From positions 2,480,001 to 2,544,000 of the forward strand of contig JAHLEZ010000011.1 of NCBI GenBank assembly GCA_020726505.1: a stretch of DNA of 64,000 nucleotides, read 5' to 3'. Shown here piece after piece: positions 1 to 11,177 of the stretch; the first letter of the stretch is position 1, and every line of letters starts with the position of its first letter. Both the position numbers and the translations under genes were made by a program. The stretch comes from Leptodontidium sp. MPI-SDFR-AT-0119. Its lineage: Eukaryota > Ascomycota > Leotiomycetes > Helotiales > Leptodontidiaceae. The notes under the pieces are model-generated. The model made no database searches and was not told the DNA's origin. It worked only from the letters and a program-made list of their open reading frames with translations.

Positions 1-589
1 GTGCGATTTGCATGACTTGGGGCAGAAAGTCCTTCTTTGATAGGACTTTGCTCACCAGCCCAACATCCCGTGCTTCTTGTGCTGTGATCCGATCTCCCGC
101 AATAAACAATAACGAGGCCCTTTGGTGACCCATGATCTTCGGAAAGGAGACACTGGAGGCACCTTCAGCTGCCATCCCCCACTTGACGAAAGGTGTGAAA
201 AAGTAAGCATCAGGCACCGCATACACGAGATCGAAGAGTGCAAGACTGCTTGTCCCATAGCCTGCAGCAGGCCCGTTGACTGCGGCTATCAAGATTTTCT
301 TTGACGTGATGAAAATCCGATTCAGTTCGTGGAAGTCGGAGCCGATTTCGAAAGACATCCCTTCAGTGTCTAGAAGCTCCATTCCAGTGCAGAAGAACCT
401 CCCTTCCCCAGTAACCACTACCACTCGGATACTTGATTCCCTCTCAATCCATTGCATAGCAGTGACAACGTCTCGGAGAAACTTGGGATGCAGCGAGTTC
501 CCTGATGACGGACGGTTGTATTTGAGCAGAGCTATGCGATCATTCTGGCAGATTTCCAGCTTTGCGTATTCGAGGACGGGCGGACGCAT
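1..589 (-). CDS. Crotonase-superfamily enoyl-CoA isomerase-like protein (3' end outside window)
   Basis: One uninterrupted frame runs from an ATG at 589 to the window edge (196 residues seen), so the C-terminus is missing. The fold signature of enoyl-CoA hydratase/isomerases is clear: VVVVTGEGRFFCTGMEL (residues 56-72) and AAVNGPAAGYGTSSLALFD (102-120), the oxyanion-hole region. The first hydratase glutamate is absent (TSS stands where hydratases have a Glu). The pattern TPFVKWGMAAEGASSVSFP keeps a Glu at 142, as in delta3,delta2-enoyl-CoA isomerases. The likely role is double-bond isomerisation during beta-oxidation of unsaturated acyl-CoAs, probably in peroxisomes or mitochondria; the C-terminal targeting signal cannot be seen. 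It is divergent from the thiolase at 1218, which supports a shared acyl-CoA pathway. A true hydratase is less likely on the active-site pattern. Confidence 0.85.
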   Translation of the reverse strand, partial: MRPPVLEYAKLEICQNDRIALLKYNRPSSGNSLHPKFLRDVVTAMQWIERESSIRVVVVTGEGRFFCTGMELLDTEGMSFEIGSDFHELNRIFITSKKILIAAVNGPAAGYGTSSLALFDLVYAVPDAYFFTPFVKWGMAAEGASSVSFPKIMGHQRASLLFIAGDRITAQEARDVGLVSKVLSKKDFLPQVMQIA

Positions 590-1217
590 GATGGCTTCTA
601 ATCCAACAACCTCTGAAGCTGAGGACAGTGTTGTTTGTCGAGCACGTTTTATTCGAGGCAGCGGATGGCTATCGATGAGAAGCTTTTAGAACTCTCCTGA
701 GTAGAGAGAGAACATTTACTGGGAGACAGAAGGCAGGTTTTGGCTAGCTCGTGATTGAATGAGAGGTAGCAAGGTCGTCTTGGCTTCAGCTCTAGAATGG
801 GAGTAGTCGATTCCCGGCAAAGACTTTCCTGGCTCCAGAGAATCCCACTGTTTTTTGGGGGCTACTGTAAGAGAGCGAAAGAGAGGATTCCGGGTTGTCT
901 GGATTTGTGTAGTGTTTTCCGATTTTTTGATTATACAATAATTAATAATCCGTGTCGTACCCCACACTCATACACTGGACTGGACTGACTTTCTACGCCC
1001 GGCCCGTCCTTTGCCGGGTTGGGGCTTTTGAACTAGACAACAATCCATGCAGAAGTCTCGAGTCGTTGTCTGACTAGACTGCCTAAAGAGATGAGAGGCC
1101 AAACTTCTACCAGAAGTTCGCTTATTTCTGCCTCCCAAGAACTGTTGTGAAGACCCCGTCTCTGACAGCCAACATTACTTGCAATACCGGCCTTTTAGCG
1201 GGAGAGACTTTCACAAC
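590..1217. promoter_or_regulatory. Divergent intergenic promoter region, crotonase/thiolase
   Basis: About 630 bp separate the two divergent start codons and no convincing gene lies between them. The short open frames here have no family signature. The region presumably carries both promoters; I see no confident TATA box or named operator. Confidence 0.5.
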
Positions 1218-2521
1218 ATGTCGAACTTTGTAAAGCAATCACCGCCGAAAACCCAGCAAGAATTCCACGATGTTTATATTTTAAGCGCTTCGCGAACACC
1301 AACTACTAAGGTAACACATCCTTATCCACCTAACATAGCTATTCTGATTTTGAGCAGTTCAATGGCTCCTTTGCGTCGATCCCTGCACCGAAACTTGGAG
1401 CAATAGCTATTAAGTCAGCGTTGCACAAGTCTCAAGTGCCGGCAGAGCGAATCGGCGATGTATATATGGGCAACGTCCTTTCGGGGGGCATAGGACAATC
1501 TCCAGCCAAACAAGCATCATTGTTGGCAGGATTATCATCAAGCACCGAGGCTGTCACTGTCAACAAGGTCTGCGCTTCTGGACTGAAAGCGGTCGTGCTT
1601 GCTTCACAAAACATTAGACTCGGTCTCGCAGAAGCACAAATTGCAGGGGGCATGGAGAATATGAGTCGTGTCCCTTACTACGCTGCCCGAGGTAGTGGGA
1701 TGCCATCCTTTGGGCATGTTCAGCTTGAAGACGGCATACTTCGTGACGGAATACTCGATGCTTATAGCCCACTCCTCATGGGGCAATGTGCGGAAGGCAC
1801 GGCTGGCAAGTACCAAATCACCCGTGCTGAACAGGACGCCTACACTCGTCAGTCCTACGACCGCGCTCGCCGGGCTTGGAGCGAGGGAAATTTTGTGGAA
1901 GAAGTCACAGCAGTGACGGTCGGTGGGCGTGGAGGCGACAAGGTTATTACGATCGACGAGGGCTTTCTAGATGCCAACCTGGACAGACTACCGAGCCTTA
2001 AACCAGCTTTTGCTCCCAATGGTACCATCACTGCTGGGAGTTCATCGACGATGAACGATGGAGCAAGTGCACTTGTCTTAGTGAATTCAGACATTGCACG
2101 ACAGTATGGCCGTGACTCGAAAGTCCTTGCTCGCATTTGCAGCTACGCAGACGCAGGTGTTGATCCTGTTGACTTCGCTGTTGCTCCGGCAAAGGCCGTA
2201 CAGCTAGCTTTGAAGAGAGCATCTATTGAGCGAGATGATGTGGCGATCTGGGAATTCAACGAAGCCTTTGCTGTGGTGATTCGGGCTAACCAGAAGATTT
2301 TGGGCCTTGAAAACGCTCGTGTGAATCCCTTGGGTGGGGCCCTATCCCTTGGACATGCTCTAGGAAACTCTGGCTCGAGAATTCTAGTCACTCTGGTACA
2401 CCAGCTGATACCTGGAGAATATGGTGTCGCAGCAGTGTGTAATGGTGGAGGCGGTGCGACGGCTATGGTTGTGCAAAGAGTTGATCGGGTTGGTGACCAA
2501 TATTATAGAGCTTCGTTGTAG
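1218..2521 (+). CDS. Acetyl-CoA C-acetyltransferase (thiolase)
   Basis: Two exons, 1218-1310 and 1358-2521, flank a 47 nt GT-AG intron and give 418 residues, normal for a thiolase. The splice joins SRTPTTK to [14 protein letters not shown], the conserved thiolase N-terminus. The nucleophilic Cys is in [11 protein letters not shown] (C103). [15 protein letters not shown] (H364) and CNGGGG (C392) complete the Cys-His-Cys active site. The enzyme interconverts two acetyl-CoA and acetoacetyl-CoA, or cleaves 3-ketoacyl-CoA. The N-terminus before the fold is short and no strong mitochondrial presequence is evident. The C-terminus ends ASL, at best a weak peroxisomal signal. The neighbours (isomerase, acyl-CoA ligase) favour a degradative role over the ergosterol-pathway ERG10 role, but sequence alone does not settle this. 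Confidence 0.92.
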
Positions 2522-2769
2522 TGATAGCAAAACGAACTTGTCCCCCTTTTCCTCCAATTTAAAATGAAATTCGTCCGATATTTCTCAGTTTGCCAATTAT
2601 TGTAAAGTCATGACACAGACGACAAAGAATCATGAACTCGAAGACCTTCAAACCCAGAAGTGTCTTTTCGTCTATCACCATCGTTTGCTTGGTCTCACTC
2701 GGCTTCAAAACAGGACATATCTCAACCTCGAGGAACAGATGGCAAAATTTAATTGATATTCAAATACAC

Positions 2770-4801
2770 TTAGAGCATTGCCTTGGTTCCTTTCTCCCAC
2801 TCCATCTTCTTGAGTATGCTTCTTTGTACTTTACCAGATGTAGTTCTTGGCAGAAAGCTCGCAGGTACAAATTGTATTTTTCTAGGGTATTTGTATGGTG
2901 CAGCATTGCTCTTGCAAAATTCTTGAAGTTGCCTTGTCAAGTTTTCATGATCGAGTGTTGAATCTGCTCTCAGCACCACGAAAGCTTTGACAACCTCTCC
3001 ACGGACAGGGTCGGGTGAGGAGACTACAGCAGACTCTTGCACCTCCGGGTGGGCCTGGAGTGCTGACTCTACCTCGAAGGGACCTAACAAAGTAAGTAAC
3101 GCCGCCAAAGTCATGTACGGATTGACCTACCAATGCGATACCCAGAAGAATTAATCACGTCGTCGGCTCTCCCAACGAACCAAAAGTACCCATCTTCGTC
3201 TCTCTTCGCTTTATCACCCGTCAAATACCAATTCCTTTGCTGACCGCCAACGTTTACCGATTTGAGTTTGCGAGTGACTTGAAGATCACTTGCAACATAA
3301 CCGTCGAATATGCCAAAGAAAGTGTCCTCTGAGGGATTATCGCTCAAGAGCACTGCCATGTCTCCTTCTTCTCCAGCTGCAGCCTCGGTTCCATCGTTCT
3401 TGATGACATGAAGGGGAACCCCTGGCGCCGGCTTTCCCATCGAGCCAGGACGAATTGGGCACCCCTTGAAGTTCCCGCAGAGCAGGATCGTTTCAGTCTG
3501 ACCGTATCCATCATGAATTTTCAGTCCGGACATTGCCCAGAACTGCTTCATGACTTCGTCATTCAGTGCTTCTCCTGCGGCTGTGCAGTGTGTGAGTGAC
3601 ATTGGTCGATGTTTCTGGAAGTATTTGCGAGACGCTGGGAGTACCAAATGCCTGTACGCAAGCGGCGCCGCGCACAATGTGGTGATCGGGTACAAATGGA
3701 GGATTCGCAGAAGACGATTGGGATCGAAAGCTCCTCGATCGTCATAGACGAATAGGGTAGCTCCACAGTTCCAAGCTCCGAAGAATGACCATGCAGCCTT
3801 GCCCCAGCCTCAAAATCAGAGTATCAGTAATTTTCCAGCGGGAAAGTGTCTTTTGTCTCACCTTGTTCTGCCGTATTCCAGAATAGATTTCCTGGCGCAA
3901 GTTGATACCAATACTTTCCGGTGTTTGTGAGCGCTAATTCTGTCAGCCTGTGGAATTTGACATAGCTCAAGGCAGTTCATACCTAACGGAAATGATATCT
4001 GATTATGCTGCACCATTTTTGGAGGCCCTGAGGTTCCCGATGTAAAATATGTGAGAGATGGGATACGCCAGTCTTGTCTCACGGACTTGAATGTAGCATT
4101 CTTATCTACGCTTTCTAAGCTGGCGTGTAAGGAGATTGCACTGTCCCACGGGATGCCTTCGGTTTGAAGTACTGTTTTTACCAGAGGGCACTCGTTTCTG
4201 ATAGCTAAGAACTTCCCAACACTCGTTCTATCTCCTATAAACACTGTGGCTCTACTTAATGTGCACCGGTATTGGATATCCTTAGATGTCAGTAGAGTCG
4301 TGGCCGGAGCAAGGATGATTCCGCTCCGAATGGCAGATACCGCGATTTCCCACCTTGGAGTGATTAGCAGTTGGGCATCAAATGCTCATGTCGAAAGCTT
4401 TGTGCTTACCATACTGGCACTCTCGGAGCTATCATAAGCATTGTATCTCCACACTTCACACCCAATCGATCAAATAGGACTGAGATGCGATGTGATTGTC
4501 GTGAGAAATAATCAAAAGTCATAGTACGACTGGTTGTCTCGTCTCCTGAGAGCCAGCGCATTGCCTCCATTCTGCCAGGTTGTTTTGCCCAAAAATCGAC
4601 CACATCCATGGCAAAATTGAACTTTTTTGGCCGTTCGAGAACTTCATGCTGAGAATGTGCCATGTTGATAATCGGCGAGGTTTGATGGTGCTGGTAGAAC
4701 ACTGCAGGAGATGCAATTGAGCGAGGAATTGGTCTGATAATCGGCGCAGGAAGATGTTTGTTGCAGGGTACTTCTCGGTCCTTCAACACTTGGACGATCA
4801 T
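2770..4801 (-). CDS. Medium-chain-type acyl-CoA synthetase (AMP-forming ligase)
   Basis: Five exons on the minus strand: 4801-4410, 4353-3983, 3933-3862, 3808-3131 and 3083-2770. Four GT-AG introns of 47-56 nt separate them, giving 608 residues. All ANL-superfamily motifs are present: P-loop TSGTSGPPK (234-242), [20 protein letters not shown] across exon 3, GYGQTET (378-384), YLTGD (472-476), [20 protein letters not shown], and TTSGKVQRS with the catalytic Lys near 589. The RVPVWWEIA segment and overall order resemble ACSM-type ligases that activate medium-chain or aryl acids to CoA thioesters. The first ATG (4801) gives an Arg-containing leader; an internal Met (MAHSQHEV) is an alternative start. 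The gene is convergent with the thiolase (about 250 bp apart) and divergent from the tannase-family gene. Confidence 0.9.
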
Positions 4802-5520
4802 ATGGTACTTTCGTACCTAAGTATGTTGACTGGGATAAACAAAGCTAGGCTACCGAGGAGAGGGCAAGCGAGCGAGGCGGGGAAAAGTGGGCCCGGCATG
4901 AGATGTGGGGACGGGGACGGGAGTGCGTGACAGGGGATGGACGGGCACGGACTGACCTGCGATTGGGTACAATATCTTTATAGTTGCATCTCTAGCACGA
5001 TACTATTTTGTTGTAGATTCTCTTCCTCCCCACAGATGCTGTCAACAAATCACCTTGGCCTAGTGGAGAACCCATGTAAACGCGGGATCCCCATGGGCAA
5101 TGATGAAGGTTGGCTGAGTTAGCTTAACTAAGGGCCCTAGGGATTGTAAATTAAGTATATCCCCGTAGATGGGCTGTTATGGCGGAGAAGGGACATCTCG
5201 CTTCCCGTCTCGGTTCGTTAAGCAGCCGACCTACCTCACCTCTAGGAAAGGATACAAGCTAAGGAAGGTCAGGTGTGATAGCGGTAGTGGGTATGGTAAG
5301 GCGTGGCAGGGTATTGGACCTACCTACCTTTTTATGGAAGGATGCCGTTATGTTCGGTCACAGTCTATGCTGATAACATCGAGGATGAAGATATATCATA
5401 TAAGTAGGCCTTTACATCCAGCACAAGGTTTGATCTTTTCCCAGCCCCATCACTGCCACCCAGTCCCTCCGGCGCCCTTTCTTCTCAGACTCTGCTCCTG
5501 ACCAACATCCCATCAGCAAT
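4802..5520. promoter_or_regulatory. Divergent intergenic region, ligase/esterase
   Basis: About 720 bp lie between the divergent starts of the acyl-CoA ligase and the tannase-family gene. A pyrimidine-rich stretch precedes the latter (about 5440-5500), as is common for fungal promoters. No gene is supported here. Confidence 0.45.
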
Positions 5521-7145
5521 ATGCATGCCCGTAGTGTGGGTAAGTTCATACAATTGCTTGGGCATTGTTCCTACAGAACACTCCCAACGCTTGTAGCCCA
5601 AGCTGAGGTTACTAACACGCTTCGAATCATCTAGTAGCACGCACGTTAGAATGCACCACCTTCGCAATCCCAGCGCCTGTCTTGCCCGGCGCCAAAATCC
5701 TTGCATATACTGCTGCCCACGTCAGCAACTTCAGCACCCCCTCTCTCATCCCTCTATTGGACTTTGAGCCGCCAGCTGGGGGTTTGAACTTCTGTAACAT
5801 CTCTATCACCTATACCCATCCAGGACAACAAGACACAGTCAACACTCAAGTTTGGCTTCCAGATGTCTGGAACGAGAGGTTCCTGGGCAATGGTGGGGGA
5901 GGCTGGGCCGGCGGCTTCATCGAACCAGCCAATTCATGGGCCATTTCCCAAGGTTATTCGGCAGCGTCAACCGATGGAGGGCATGCGTTCACAACACCTG
6001 TCTCGGAGTGGGGTTTGATCTCCCCTGGCAACGTCAACCTCTATGCCCTCCAGGATTTAGCATCGGCGAGTCTGAGCGATATGGCCTGGCTCGGAAAGTC
6101 CCTAAGCGCGACTTACTATGGGAAGTCTCCTGCTTTTTCTTACTGGAATGGCTGTTCTCAAGGTGGTCGCCAAGGGATGATGATGGCACAAAGATTTCCG
6201 GATGTCTATCAAGGCATTCTAGCCATAGCGCCTGCCATGAACTGGAATACTTTCATACCCTCCACCTACTGGCCGCAAGTCAACATGAACACCTTAGGGG
6301 TTTATCCCAAGGCCTGTGAGTTGAATGCCTTCACAGCTGCAGCAACGGAAGCGTGTGATGCTCTGGACGGGGTCACGGATGGGATCATCTCCCTGCCATC
6401 CCTGTGTCGCTTCGACCCTTTTACTCTCGTCGGTAAAAACTTTTCTTGCGACAATGCTCCTTCAACATATTCCCAGCAGACTGCTATGATAGTCAATGCA
6501 ACGTGGAACGGCCCAACAACTGCGGATGGAAAAAGTGTGTGGCCCGGACTGACACCCGACTCGAGTCTGCTTGCACAGGCCAACACCACCTGTTTTTCCA
6601 ATGGTACCTGTACTGGATTGCCTTTTAATGTCGGCTCGGAATGGATCCAATACTTTGTCATGAAGAATGCTTCTTTTGACCTGACTTCAATAACTACCGA
6701 TCAGTTTGCGGGGATCGTCGAGGCTTCGGTCGATCAATTCCAATCCATTATTGGCACACAGAATCCCAATCTCTCTGCCTTCCGAGATGCTGGCGGGAAA
6801 CTTCTGACATATCATGGTCTCGCCGATGAATACATCCCTTATCCCGGAACATCAATGTACCGCGATAGGGTTGAGGCTCTTGACGCTGGTGTTGACAACT
6901 ACTTTCGTCACTTTGAAGCCCCTGGTTTTGCTCACTGCTTTGGAGGTATGGGCGCGAAGCCTATCAACGCTCTCCAGGACTTGGTAGACTGGGTCGAGAA
7001 GGGAACCCCTCCCAATGTACTGAAGGCGAAGGCTCCAGCGCGAGCAGATGGCAAGATGTGGGAGAGGGATCTTTGTCTTTACCCATCCATTTCAGTTTAC
7101 CAAGGTGGGGATCCATCGGTTGCTGGCTCGTATAAGTGCATCTGA
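5521..7145 (+). CDS. Tannase/feruloyl-esterase family hydrolase
   Basis: A 19 nt first exon (5521-5539) and main exon 5635-7145 give 509 residues after a 95 nt intron with branch-like ACTAAC. The family's CS-D-HC catalytic set is visible: WNGCSQGGRQG (C180, Ser181), GLADEYIPYPG (Asp404) and FEAPGFAHCFGG (His440, Cys441). The adjacent cysteines form the family's active-site disulfide. LDGVTDGII resembles the calcium-binding loop of the lid domain. The family hydrolyses gallate esters (tannase) or hydroxycinnamate esters (feruloyl esterase B), usually outside the cell. The modelled N-terminus has no obvious signal peptide, so the first exon may be misplaced. The acceptor is a tandem TAGTAG that would add or drop one residue. 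Which ester it cleaves is not determinable here. Confidence 0.85.
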
Positions 7146-9016
7146 GATTGATGGGCGAGAGTTGAAATGCGCAAATGAGTGCTTCCGAATGCAACTATTT
7201 GATGAAGGCCCATTGGGCGAAATAGCACAGCTGAATACAAAGTGAGGAGTTGACTATCAGAACCTTGTCAATAAATTTACTTTCCGAAAACTTCAATAAC
7301 TGTACTTATAGCGCAACTGTCGTGCAAACATACCTTGAAGCTCCACAGAGGCTAATTTTGATTATTTGAACGTTGCGCAGTTGTGTATTAGACTGTTGTT
7401 GTATTATCTACGTATGGTGTATTCGAGCTCCCTGAGTATGGAGCTCGCGGGCGCTTTGGCCATGGTGCCTTTAATTAGGCTCGCTTAGCCGGCCTACCAT
7501 AACCTGCACGACAGCAACCCTTTATAAATAACCTATCAGGGTATCGGCTGTATTACGTGGTTCCTGCGTAAGTGAACAGCTTTAACACTTGTCGTTATTT
7601 AAGCGCTCACGATATCACTATTTCCAACATCTCAATGAGTGGAAGTGACAACTTTGGTAAGGAATTCTTAGCAAGTGAGAGTCTCCGTCCCAGCAGGATT
7701 CTATCTAAGTCTCACAAAGTTCATATTATGCTCCTAATGGCGATTGTCTGGAAATTCCCTACAAACAGCGATTTAGACAGAGTCATTTGGCTAGCCGAAG
7801 ATTCATCGGTATACAAACACAATATGAAGCCATGGGAGGCCTTGAATGTGTTCGGCGAAGACTTGCCAATGCTACCCGTTCGAGAAGGTGGAATTTACCT
7901 GGAAGAACTATTGGCGTGAGAGTCCATCCCTAAGTTCCCAACCGTCAAGCCCAATTTGGATCCGAGGAAGATTAAATTGGTCTAAGACGGTATAAAGCAA
8001 TCAACGCCTGAGACGGAAATTGAATCTTTCCTGGAATAGACAATCGGCCGGGTGGATGCGGGCGAGGAAGACAACCCAGGAGATCCAATTCAGGGTCTTG
8101 TGCTGAAAGTGACAAAGGACGCTGATTGAGAACAGGGGTGGAGTTGAGAATATGATGGTTCGATAGGATACACATTTCCGAACCATAATGGAGAATATCG
8201 ATCGAGATCATATCAAGTTGCGGTGGATGCTTTCGAAATGGGTGGAACGAATGAAGCAATTGTCTACAAGTTCGACGGTTTGCTGAGAGTCGGAGAAGAA
8301 GCCATTATCATTTTCGGGAATTTCGCTAGAATCGGGATTATTTACAAAATAAGACGAATTGATAAATTATCATGGTTCGGGACGTAATCGCCGATTGGCC
8401 TCGCTAAGCGAAATAAACAATCAATCAAAACATCGGAATCAGCGCAAGCGTAGCACGCCACGTTGAAACTTTGGTACCTTTTAAACTATTCTCAATTTGA
8501 CCTGCATAGTGGTACTATATCCTGTGTTCAATCTGGGCATTCATCTTCTCTTGTACTTCAATCTCTTTGAATTGGGCCTTGGCATCGATGATCATCCGCT
8601 CACAGTACCGGACTTCCCTACCCACCCACCCTTATTCACGTGCCATCTCGTACATTGTATTCACCATTGCTCCTGCCTCACAACATAGCAGCTGCCATTG
8701 ACGCACGGGCCATTGATCTAACCTGACAAAAGGGGACTTCCTCTCCTTCAACTGGTCCTCTCCTCTTCAAAATATCGACAGCTTCAACACCTACTCAGCA
8801 GCAGCCCAAAATCTGGTCAGTGCATCCAAAGGTAGACTTCTCTTCCTTCACTTGATCATCTCTTTTCCTCACAATAAGAGGCGCATCACATATTCACCAG
8901 CGCCACGATCGAGTCGGGGGTTTGATCGCTCTGGAATCTCCCGTTCAAGGAACTTTCTACTCGACACAAGTTATCAGGATACAGCCTACGGGCCTCTCAT
9001 AAATAATTACCGGTTG
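7146..9016. other. Gene-poor stretch
   Basis: No recognised gene. An open frame from an ATG at 7634 to 7919 (95 codons) has no family signature and no conserved motif that I can name; it may be chance. A perfect short hairpin, GAGCTCC (7425-7431) and GGAGCTC (7440-7446), lies upstream. The rest (7920-9016) includes pyrimidine-rich DNA before the kinase relic. Confidence 0.4.
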
Positions 9017-9301
9017 ATGTCAGACAAGGAGTTGGGAAAGAGTATCGCCATCAAGGAAAACGACGTTGGTCACTACGTCAAGCTCGAAAGCTCGCCGGGT
9101 CAGCTCTACATTGATGAGGAAGCACCGATTGCGCGCTTTGGTCAGCTATTTGGCGAGGGTACCACATGCTATCGGGCCAGAAGACCAGGCTCGCAATGGT
9201 GGGATCATGTCGTCAAGTTCAAGTGGCTCTTGGATTGCGATGACAATCAAGAAGAAAATCTCTGGAAGGTTGCCACAGCAAACGGGGTAAGGAAATATTA
9301 A
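9017..9301 (+). pseudogene. Fragment of a FunK1-type fungal protein kinase (N-lobe only)
   Basis: An ATG at 9017 opens 94 codons reading LGKSIAIKENDVGHYVKL, LYIDEEAPIARFGQLFGEG, TTCYRARRPGSQWWDHVVKF and EENLWKVATANGV. This order (glycine-rich turn, VVKFKW with the presumed ATP-binding Lys, then the C-helix Glu) matches the start of fungal FunK1 kinases, where these regions read CYRARxPGS and VVKFSW. The frame stops at 9301, long before a catalytic loop (HRD-like) could occur. I see no continuation downstream, although GGGGTAAGG at the break could be a splice donor. The reading frame also stays open upstream of the ATG to about 8852. It is best seen as a truncated relic. Confidence 0.5.
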
Positions 9302-10304
9302 GTAGAGTAAGGTGGAATTTTATGATGGTAGATTGAGGCTTCTCATGCCACTCTGTGGGGCTCAAGAATAAAATGGGGATAAATCTGGATCCTAAGGATT
9401 GCTAGCACCCCGGAAAATTCTAAAGCAATAAGATCTCATTTGAAAAGTAGAGATTCATTTAATTGATGGGGACAAATCCGCCTCTCTGCCTTCACGGTTC
9501 AAATAGAGCATTCCTCATTTCACTCCATATTTTTCTCTCTGTAATTTTTTATTCAGCTCTGCCGTCCTCTTGCTCGAAAGCCCAGCAGTACCTTATACCA
9601 GCTGCGGGGTTTCAATCTTACTCTGATGATGAATGCAACGTTGCGTTCCTGATACGCGCAGTAGTATCCTGAACTCCAGCCATATCCCGAACTCAAGCAG
9701 CATCTTTGAGTCGTTATCGCTCTTAATCTCGCTGTAACTGTAATGCTAGCAAGTTGTTTCTGGTGATGGATTTAACATCAACAATCCGTTTCAGGCTGCC
9801 ACTGGATGAGGTATCTGCGTGGCTAGCTCCACAGAAGAATATAATAAAAATGATATTTATTTGAATTCAACTTTAAGTCTTAATTCTCGTATTAAACGGA
9901 TTTGATATGTTGTATTCTTAGCTGTGACAGGCTAATTGTAGGTTGCGCTACGCCGCTCCACTTTTACCCTATCGGTCCGCTTAAATGAAGCGTGTTCTGT
10001 ACACAGAGGACAAATTTTAGTCTTGAACTACGATTGGTACAGGATCTTAACAGCTTGTTACCCAGTTAAGACTAAGTCCGACCCAAGATTGCATAAACTT
10101 GGGTCCAATAAGCTCTGGATGGGCTCATCTAGTAATGAGAGTTTGCATACGCATTAAATTCACTGATAATTTCAATTTATCGAGAATCACATTGTGTTCC
10201 TTGTCTCATCAACTTTGTATCGTAAAAATCCGAATTCTAAATCGACCACTCCGCACGCACGCACAACCTTGGCCTCCAAAGTTCGTCTCGAAAGCTAAAG
10301 CGTG
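9302..10304. other. Intergenic region without a recognised gene
   Basis: This AT-rich stretch of about 1 kb has no supported gene. The frame 9463-9672 looks incidental. The last 100 bp before 10305 are probably the promoter of the HAD-family gene. Confidence 0.35.
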
Positions 10305-11177
10305 ATGATGGGTCCAAGCCAGACTGCAAACGTCGTGCTCTTCGACCTTGATAACACTCTCTTTGTTCACTATCACTCTCAACGATCGGGTATCTCCGCT
10401 GTCCAAGAGAACAATGTTTACCTCGCAGAGGAAAAGAGGAACCATCTCATCGACACATGCAACAGCGCTCTTCAAGATTCCTACGGAAAATATCTTGCTA
10501 AGAAAATCACTTACGAAGAGACGGATGCAACAAAGGTCCGCTTGTTCTTCGCAAGATTGGGGCTGCCGGAACCTAGTCTGAAGGAGGTCGGCGACTCTCG
10601 TGAGATATATAAGGAGGCATTCAGGGTGAATCGAAGAGCAACGCCAGGAGCTGTCGAAACTCTGGTCCGGTTGTATGAGAACGGATATTGTCTTGGCATT
10701 GTCACAAATGGGCAAATGGAGGACCAGGCCGATCGGAATTCGTCATCTCATCGACCGCATTTCCACCTCCGAAGAATTTGGATATTGTAAGCCGGATAGC
10801 TGCATATTCAATCAGGCGGTCGAGGGCATGCTCCACGAGACTTCTCCGCAGTCAGTGTACATGGTGGGAGATTCTGCGGAATCAGATGTCAAGGGTGTTT
10901 TAGACGCGCATTTGCAGCCATTCTATATTCGCCCATGTCGCGAGCGCGTCAAGCTGTTCTTTTTGGGGAGGAAATACCTGTCATCACTCATATGGACCAA
11001 CTTCTTGATCACCTCCCATACGCAGAAGGCGGTTCGAGCTTCAATTTCTATTCCCGCTGGGATCTCTTGTCATTAAAGGCATGGGAATCGACTTGGTTAC
11101 AGAGCATCGGCATTGCATGTCGATCTCAAAGGACATTGTGGAGTCTCTCGCTGAAAACATGGGTCTCATTCTACTGA
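10305..11177 (+). pseudogene. HAD-superfamily hydrolase with two frame changes
   Basis: Frame A starts at 10305 with NVVLFDLDNTLF (motif I, nucleophile Asp in DLDNT) and continues through ATPGAVETLVRLYENGYCLGIVTNGQ (motif II). Near 10733 the family sequence moves to another frame, reading IGIRHLIDRISTSEEFGYCKPD (motif III Lys) and VYMVGDSAESDVKG (motif IV Asp). Near 10940-10960 it returns to the first frame: VLFGEEIPVITHMDQLLDHL. All four HAD motifs are therefore preserved, but no single frame encodes them. No intron fits either junction. The gene is either a recent pseudogene or carries two sequence errors. If intact, it would be a phosphatase or haloacid-dehalogenase-type hydrolase; the substrate is unknown. 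Confidence 0.7.

Noticed and set aside
7634..7919. A 95-codon frame as a real gene
   Set aside because: No motif, no splice or promoter support; kept only as a note in the intergenic entry.
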